From contig JAILNJ010000062.1 in NCBI GenBank assembly GCA_024691665.1, positions 1 to 5,822 on the forward strand: a stretch of DNA of 5,822 nucleotides, read 5' to 3'. Each line of letters opens with the position of its first letter. Within the stretch, counting starts at the first letter, position 1. This DNA is from Gammaproteobacteria bacterium. Lineage in GTDB: Bacteria; Bacillota_I; Bacilli_A; Izemoplasmatales; UBA1188. Made by a program: the position numbers and the translations under genes. This document shows, piece after piece, positions 5,073 to 5,822 of this stretch. The notes beneath the pieces are model-generated. The model saw nothing but the letters and a program-made list of their open reading frames with translations, ran no database searches and was not told the origin of the DNA.

Positions 5073-5450
5073 ATGGCAAAATTTACTAAAGAAGAATTCA
5101 TCGAAGGATTAAAAGAAATGACATTACTCGAGATCAAAGATCTCGTTGACGCTATGAAAGAAGCATTTGGTGTAGATCCAACTGCAGTTGCTGTTGCTGG
5201 CCCAGCTCAAGCTGCTGCTCCAGCTGAAGAAGAAGGACCAAAAGAAGTATCAGTTATCCTTGAAAATGCTGGTGCATCTAAAGTTGGTGTTATCAAAGTT
5301 ATCAGAACTATCACTGGTCTTGGCTTAATGGAAGCTAAAGCTATCGTTGATGCTGCTCCTAAAGCTGTTAAAGAAAACGTTAAACCAGAAGAAGCTGAAA
5401 CTATCAAAAAGCAACTCGAAGAAGCAGGCGCTACTGTTTCTGTTAAATAG
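5073..5450 (+). CDS. rplL: 50S ribosomal protein L7/L12
   Basis: L7/L12 has 125 residues, a normal length, and is the multi-copy flexible stalk protein that recruits and activates translational GTPases. Order: the N-terminal dimerisation and L10-binding domain (1-33, with TKEEFIEGLKEMTLLEIKDL), the Ala/Pro/Gly hinge (about 38-56), and the C-terminal factor-binding domain (57-125). The last includes SKVGVIKVIRTITGLGLMEA (69-88) with the conserved K70, K75 and R78. AAGGAG (5057-5062) stands 10 nt before the ATG, a strong site that fits the need for several copies per ribosome. It is the last gene of the unit and a strong terminator follows. rpoB, or a methyltransferase and then rpoB, would commonly come next but does not. 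Confidence 0.97.
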   Translation: MAKFTKEEFIEGLKEMTLLEIKDLVDAMKEAFGVDPTAVAVAGPAQAAAPAEEEGPKEVSVILENAGASKVGVIKVIRTITGLGLMEAKAIVDAAPKAVKENVKPEEAETIKKQLEEAGATVSVK

Positions 5451-5463
5451 TTTAATGCTTATT

Positions 5464-5492
5464 AAAAATGCAGGCATGTCCTGCATTTTTTT
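5464..5492 (+). terminator. Intrinsic terminator after rplL
   Basis: An 11-bp perfect stem, AAAAATGCAGG (5464-5474) with CCTGCATTTTT (5480-5490), a 5-nt loop (CATGT) and a run of seven T (5486-5492) begin 13 nt after the rplL stop. The A-tract on the left would also let it work in reverse. Confidence 0.93.
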
Positions 5493-5502
5493 ATGCCTTT
5501 TG

Positions 5503-5511
5503 TGATATTAT
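5503..5511 (+). promoter_or_regulatory. Possible extended -10 promoter for the last gene
   Basis: TGATATTAT (5503-5511) fits an extended -10 element (TGn followed by TATTAT). No good -35 box exists because that position falls in the rplL terminator. Transcription would start near 5518, about 11 nt before the ATG at 5529, which is a short leader. The strong terminator upstream makes a separate promoter likely. Confidence 0.4.
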
Positions 5512-5528
5512 ACATATGAGGTAGTTAT

Positions 5529-5822
5529 ATGTTTGATGTACATGAATATGTAAAACTAATAGTTGAAAGAAAAACGAATCAATTATTATACAATATTGAA
5601 ACTGAAGAATTTAAGTTTGTTACTCAGAAAGAATTAAATAAATCTGAGTCTTATTACATACAAAATCTTCACAAATATATAATGCTTTATGTACCTTCTA
5701 AACAAGAATTACTTAATATGTCTCGTTTCTTCATCATCCAACATTATGATGAATTTGAAGAATACTTTAAATCACCTGCTGAACCTAGTTATCCTAAATT
5801 ATTAAAGTATATAAAGGATCAT
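5529..5822 (+). CDS. Hypothetical protein, partial at the window end
   Basis: An open frame of 98 codons without a stop runs off the right edge. It begins MFDVHEYVKLIVERKTNQLL and the visible end is LLKYIKDH. The ATG follows GAGGT (5518-5522) at 6-nt spacing. The protein is soluble-looking, rich in Glu, Lys, Tyr and Phe, with no membrane segment or signal peptide and no catalytic motif I recognise. The acidic, aromatic composition and a segment like KYIMLYVPSKQELLNMSRFF faintly recall small UPF0158-type proteins, but I would not name a family from this. It lies after the rplL terminator and is therefore probably its own transcription unit. Confidence 0.7.
   Translation, partial: MFDVHEYVKLIVERKTNQLLYNIETEEFKFVTQKELNKSESYYIQNLHKYIMLYVPSKQELLNMSRFFIIQHYDEFEEYFKSPAEPSYPKLLKYIKDH

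Noticed and set aside
292..5450. Possible reassigned code (TGA read as Trp), since no complete gene ends in TGA
   Set aside because: All Trp codons in the identified proteins are TGG and the proteins have normal lengths without internal TGA. A sample of ten stops is too small, and TAA preference is expected in AT-rich genomes.
1..5822. CRISPR array, tRNA, rRNA, insertion sequence or prophage genes
   Set aside because: No regularly spaced direct repeats, cloverleaf-like sequence, transposase or integrase frame was seen. The one large repeat is a single inverted pair without element genes.

Overview
The window carries the secE-nusG / rplKAJL part of the bacterial translation and transcription gene cluster from an AT-rich Gram-positive-type bacterium. 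The evidence is a low G+C content by eye, strong AAGGAG-type Shine-Dalgarno sites, a short four-cysteine L33 directly before secE, and an upstream sigma-70 region 4-like coding end, which fits the Firmicutes order sigma(SigH)-rpmG-secE-nusG. Every tryptophan is read from TGG and no reading frame is broken by TGA, so the standard code fits. An uncultured Bacilli or Erysipelotrichia/Mollicutes-related lineage is plausible, but the species cannot be named from this sequence.

Layout. Positions 1-68 are a perfect inverted copy of 269-336 (promoter end, ribosome binding site and first 15 codons of rpmG). The 200 bp between the arms hold the truncated end of a sigma region 4/YlxM-like helix-turn-helix gene and a near-consensus promoter. 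That promoter drives rpmG (292-438), secE (449-922) and nusG (924-1481), which end in a strong intrinsic terminator. Two genes not usually found here follow and overlap by 1 nt: a multi-pass membrane protein with a K+-channel pore (TTIGFGD filter, 1566-2441) and a HAD-superfamily hydrolase (2441-3112). A second promoter of the same TTGACA-N17-TAAAAT form then drives rplK (3258-3683) and rplA (3707-4393) behind a foldable leader. A 145-bp gap holds an L10-type leader with an attenuating terminator before rplJ (4539-5045) and rplL (5073-5450). A strong terminator closes the unit. An unrecognised gene starts at 5529 and runs off the window.

How the genes work together. SecE is part of the membrane translocon. 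NusG ties RNA polymerase to elongation and termination control. L33, L11, L1, L10 and L7/L12 are large-subunit proteins, and L11/L10/L12 form the GTPase-recruiting stalk. The L10 leader is the likely feedback point that matches stalk protein synthesis to ribosome assembly. The rplK leader may do the same for L1.

I see no new multigene system. The points most worth a second look are the 68-bp perfect inverted repeat (quite possibly a fold-back artefact at a contig end), the channel-HAD pair inserted between nusG and rplK, the six-TM domain fused to the channel pore, and the two structured ribosomal leaders.
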